A stretch of DNA of 64,000 bases from Baylisascaris procyonis (lineage: Eukaryota; Nematoda; Chromadorea; Rhabditida; Ascarididae), in contig JAZARR010000088.1 in NCBI GenBank assembly GCA_037389465.1, forward strand, positions 3,596,001-3,660,000, given 5' to 3'. This document shows positions 60,769 through 64,000 of the stretch, one piece after another. Numbering within the stretch: position 1 is the stretch's first letter; every line of letters starts with the position of its first letter. The translations under genes and the position numbers were made by a program. Below the pieces are notes generated by a model that had not been told where the DNA came from, did no database searches, and saw only the letters and a program-made list of their open reading frames with translations.

Positions 60769-63054
60769 TTATAGGCGGGGGGTGTCCCTGAGAATGGGCC
60801 GCACAAGGTATAGTTCGCTGCCCTCCGAGATAATTGGCACGTTGCGTGCACGATGATGTTCTATCAATTGCACTATTGTTTCGAACACCTGGCTTTGTTT
60901 GCGTACCTGAAAATATATTTGAGCTATATTAGTTAACATGGCTATTCGAATAATAAACAAGTCACTTTAGAAATATCCTAGAACAATGGGCCATTTCTTT
61001 AAAAAATTAAATCCATTCTAAAATGAACGAAACGATACAACTCTCTTTTCGATATTTTATACCAATTTTTGTGATGGTCACACAAATAAACAACACAAAA
61101 CATTAAAAAAAAAAAATAAATGTATCTAGCAGTTGTGCACAAATCAATAAAATAATCCAGTGCTAGTTTGAAGCCTGTAAAAAGAACGAAGAATAGTGAC
61201 CTAAATATGGATACGGGCATCTCCTATTTCCATTATACTCCCATAATAAGGGTGGAAAATTCCATCAATTAGAGAGCACTGTGATGGAAAATGAATGGGC
61301 GTCACTCAAAAGAAAAATGGGTCCGAGGAGGCCAATTATCGCCAACGAGTGCATCTAAAACATTCATTCTCTTGTTGTATTCGTCCACGATCCCACCTTA
61401 CCAGAATTTTTCAACTTAATTCGTCAGCGGCGCATTGAAAAGCTGATGATAGATACGGGCATCGGAGCCAATCAGAGAAATAAACGAACAGTCAGGTGGT
61501 TCGAAATGTTACGGTGATGAATACGAATTTTATGGACTCTTTCTTTATGCAATGAACAATGGCTGCATCGCATAGATTAAAAATTATTATTCTATGCGCT
61601 CTTCGATTCGATAAAAACCCATCGCTATAACCCATCGTAGCATAATGCTTAGCTAATCTATAGACTAGTATTGCATAGCACATGAGATTTGATTAAAAAG
61701 TAATGAAGATGAATTGCAATAATCTAGTGAACGATTTTTCAGCTAGAATATTTTCCTTTAAGAAACGACAGAAAAAAAATGCAGGGGAAAAGCGAAAAGT
61801 ATGTATACAGTATATTTTACTTATAAAATTGGCTAAATTCCCATTCAAAAACATCACTGAGAATGCATTGCTGCCCAACTTTTTGACATCTGTACAATTT
61901 TTAAGTAATGCATACAGCACTATAATTCCTTTTAGACAAAATTCTATGTAGTCAACATTCGGTGCCTTGATTTGTCTTATGCAGCGCTATAAGATATTGC
62001 GGGTTCCATCAAAACTATCAAATCTATATTTTCCTATCCGCAACTCGGTTACTTTAACACAATGAAAAATTATCCATGCTCTTGTGCAAATGACCGCTCA
62101 TTTCCGCTGATCATCTAGAAACAATGTCACAGCTACATCCAGCCTTACAACGCTTTACTCTAGGAGTCGGAGTTATTTTCCGTACAATCGTCCAATTAAG
62201 ATTTGAATGAAATCAAAAAAGTTCCAATACGCTAAACAGCAGTAGCTATATAAAGCAATCAAACAAATTCAACCTCTATTCGATTGGAGCAAAACAACCG
62301 CCGTCTTAGAAGAAAATTATTTTTAATAATATCATGCGGTTATGATTCTATAACATCGATAACCAATAACAAAAATAGCCAACATCGAATGCTTTCTGTT
62401 GATCGATTCGGGAAAAGGGAGTGCTTAAAGACTGATAAATACCTTCTGATCGTTCTCGTCAAGTAAGAGGAAGTGCTTCGGCACCGAATTGGCGATACCA
62501 GAGAGGACGAAATTTCGAGCCGTATTGCGACTCATGCGTACCAAAAAGTCGCCTTCGTTGTGTAGTAATGCCTCAGCTCTTGTTCGATCGATTTCACCAT
62601 GGAACCACGGTTCACGTTCTAACCCTCGCGCCACTGGCAGGGTGTTAACGTTGATATACCCACGTCCTGCAAGGATATAGTTTACTACAACTTGCCAATA
62701 TAACATTTCGATATAACGTAAAGCCTCAACTCTAAGATCCCGGACTGTAATGTTCCCCATCTTAAGGAGTAAGGGAACATTCTGCTTCAAAGATTCTCAG
62801 CCTCGTTGCCACACAATAGTGATGGAATTGATAATGATACCCGCAGTAATTCTACTCAGACCTAGCACATATCAAAAGTGCCATGCCGGTTACGATTGCT
62901 AAAAAGACAGACCTTGATTTTTGAGGTGAAATATTTTGCTCATTGTGTCCATGATGAATTCGATGTTTTTGTCTTCCTCCATGAACACCACACATCGACG
63001 TCCCATTTCTGTGCTTACGTTCGATACGAAACACAGTACGCCCCTCAACGGTTC
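60769..63054 (-). CDS. shc: SHC-type adaptor, PTB C-terminal end plus SH2 domain, 5' part beyond the window
   Basis: Phosphotyrosine adaptor that links receptors to Ras or insulin/IGF-type signalling in the cytoplasm. Three 3' exons: 62913-63054, 62443-62666 and 60769-60906, with matching phases, 167 aa plus stop. The first encodes the end of a PTB domain (RCVVFMEEDKN, then the C-terminal helix IMDTMSKIFHL). The second has a very short linker with GYINVN, then the SH2 start EPWFHGEIDRTRAEALL and GDFLVRMS. The third completes the SH2 (VFETIVQLIEHH, VPIISEGSELYLVRP) and ends nine residues later, as in SHC. The layout and the PKHFLLLDE strand are typical of SHC rather than of Fes, Abl or Grb2. 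The phosphotyrosine-binding Arg is kept; the usual FLVRES reads FLVRMS. The CH1-like linker is nearly absent. Which nematode SHC paralogue this is cannot be decided. Confidence 0.88.
60788..60789 (-). promoter_or_regulatory. candidate trans-splice acceptor of the ZP gene inside the SHC coding end
   Basis: CCATTCTCAG/GG in minus sense, 46 nt before the ZP start codon and inside the last codons of SHC. It is the only AG with a pyrimidine-rich lead between the SH2 core and the ZP ATG. Use of this site would cut the SHC reading frame. Confidence 0.35.
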
Positions 63055-64000
63055 CTAAAACATCGTTTTCGTCAAATGAATTATTTCTAATGCTTCATTT
63101 ATTACAGTGACGGATGGATCAACTCAATTTTCACACTGATACCCCGTCCATCACCTAGGCAGAAGCAATAGAGAGCTTTCATCTATTAGCACAGAACTGG
63201 CCTCTAAGGATTACTCAGTTATGCCTAATACTTCAAATCAGGTTCGTTTACAAATGTATTCTATCTCACTCCTTCTCCCCTCCCTACCCTTGGTTCCACT
63301 GATCGAACAAAACCTGTCAAATGATCAACTACAGCCAAAAGTCTGGAAGCGGATATTCCACAATCCAAAACAATCTCAACGATAGTCGATTTTTCTTTTA
63401 TTTCTCAAACAAAATTCGAATTTTTCCCTCTAACAATTCAAACTCCAACGTATTTAAGCTCATCACTCTACATATCGAACCTCAGCCTTACCAGCAGATC
63501 AATGAAAACCCTTCAAAACGCAAAAATTTATTCATAGCCAATACTTCATTACCCTTAAAGAACACTGAATGCTTAATGCCCTTTCCGGTCAGTTCTTTAA
63601 GGCTTTCAAATGGTCATTTGTCGTAGCGGTAAAAAAGGCAAATCACATAAGATTTAACTAATTAAAAACAGAAGATTGGCGCAATTAAGGCGATCATATT
63701 GTGTCATCAATAAAATTCGAGAATTAACAACAATGAGTTGGATACTTAATGAATATGCATATGTATATTACAGCCTTCAGTCACATGACATGATATTAAT
63801 AAAGTAATTAAATACAAGTAAGAGATTCCAACAATCATATCAATGAAGCAATGTTTACGAAGAATCTTTTGAAAAAGTTTTTTTTTCCTTAATTTTCACT
63901 AGTAAGCCTATTAGTACAATAAATATTTCTGCTGAATAATTGAATTTTCTATTCACTTTTTATATCCATATGAAAACGATCACCTGACTTGAAAAAAAAA
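63055..64000. other. SHC intron, no exon found
   Basis: Upstream of the first SHC exon in the window. No further PTB exon was recognised on the minus strand up to the right edge, so the rest of the gene lies beyond it. The plus-strand frame 63321-63626 has no recognisable content. Confidence 0.5.

Noticed and set aside
60636..60851. Cysteine-rich minus-strand frame overlapping the SHC stop and ZP exon 1
   Set aside because: It is the third frame across two real exons; the cysteine spacing matches no known family.

Overview
This is nematode nuclear DNA, probably from a chromadorean with large introns. The evidence is AT-rich sequence, genes split into many small phase-consistent exons by GT-AG introns (41 bp to about 6 kb), acceptors of the TTTCAG or TTTAAG type, leaderless acceptors a few bases upstream of start codons (as in spliced-leader trans-splicing), C-terminal ShK domains fused to zinc carboxypeptidases, and a cuticlin-type ZP protein. 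I could not fix the species. All exon models were built by hand from splice signals, reading phase and family motifs; no database search was run.

Every recognisable gene is on the minus strand, so transcription runs from high to low coordinates. In that order: (1) the 3' part of an SHC-type PTB-SH2 adaptor (60769-63054, continuing past the right edge); (2) a 7-exon ZP-domain, cuticlin-like membrane protein (44184-60742), whose start codon lies 26 bp after the SHC stop; (3) a 12-exon secreted M14 zinc carboxypeptidase with a C-terminal ShK domain, copy 1 (29173-43399, 508 aa); (4) an 11-exon tandem paralogue, copy 2 (17837-28918, 514 aa), starting 255 bp after copy 1 stops; (5) a pepsin-type aspartic protease, complete except for its signal-peptide exon (8516-13126); (6) vps-32, the CHMP4/Snf7 ESCRT-III subunit (1092-4617, 226 aa, 4 exons).

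The first four genes are packed head to tail with very short gaps although their introns reach several kilobases. This suggests an operon or co-transcribed cluster joining a signalling adaptor, a cuticle-type ZP protein and two secreted carboxypeptidases. Both carboxypeptidases keep all catalytic residues and carry Glu at the S1' position (bovine residue 255), which predicts preference for C-terminal Lys or Arg.

The rest is intron or intergenic DNA. It holds microsatellites, repeated C/G-rich quadruplex-prone tracts, several perfect hairpins (best at 54132-54204, 36108-36163, 35308-35339 and 44995-45045), two small tandem duplications and a GC-rich islet near 40.2 kb. I found no rRNA, tRNA, CRISPR array or intact transposon.
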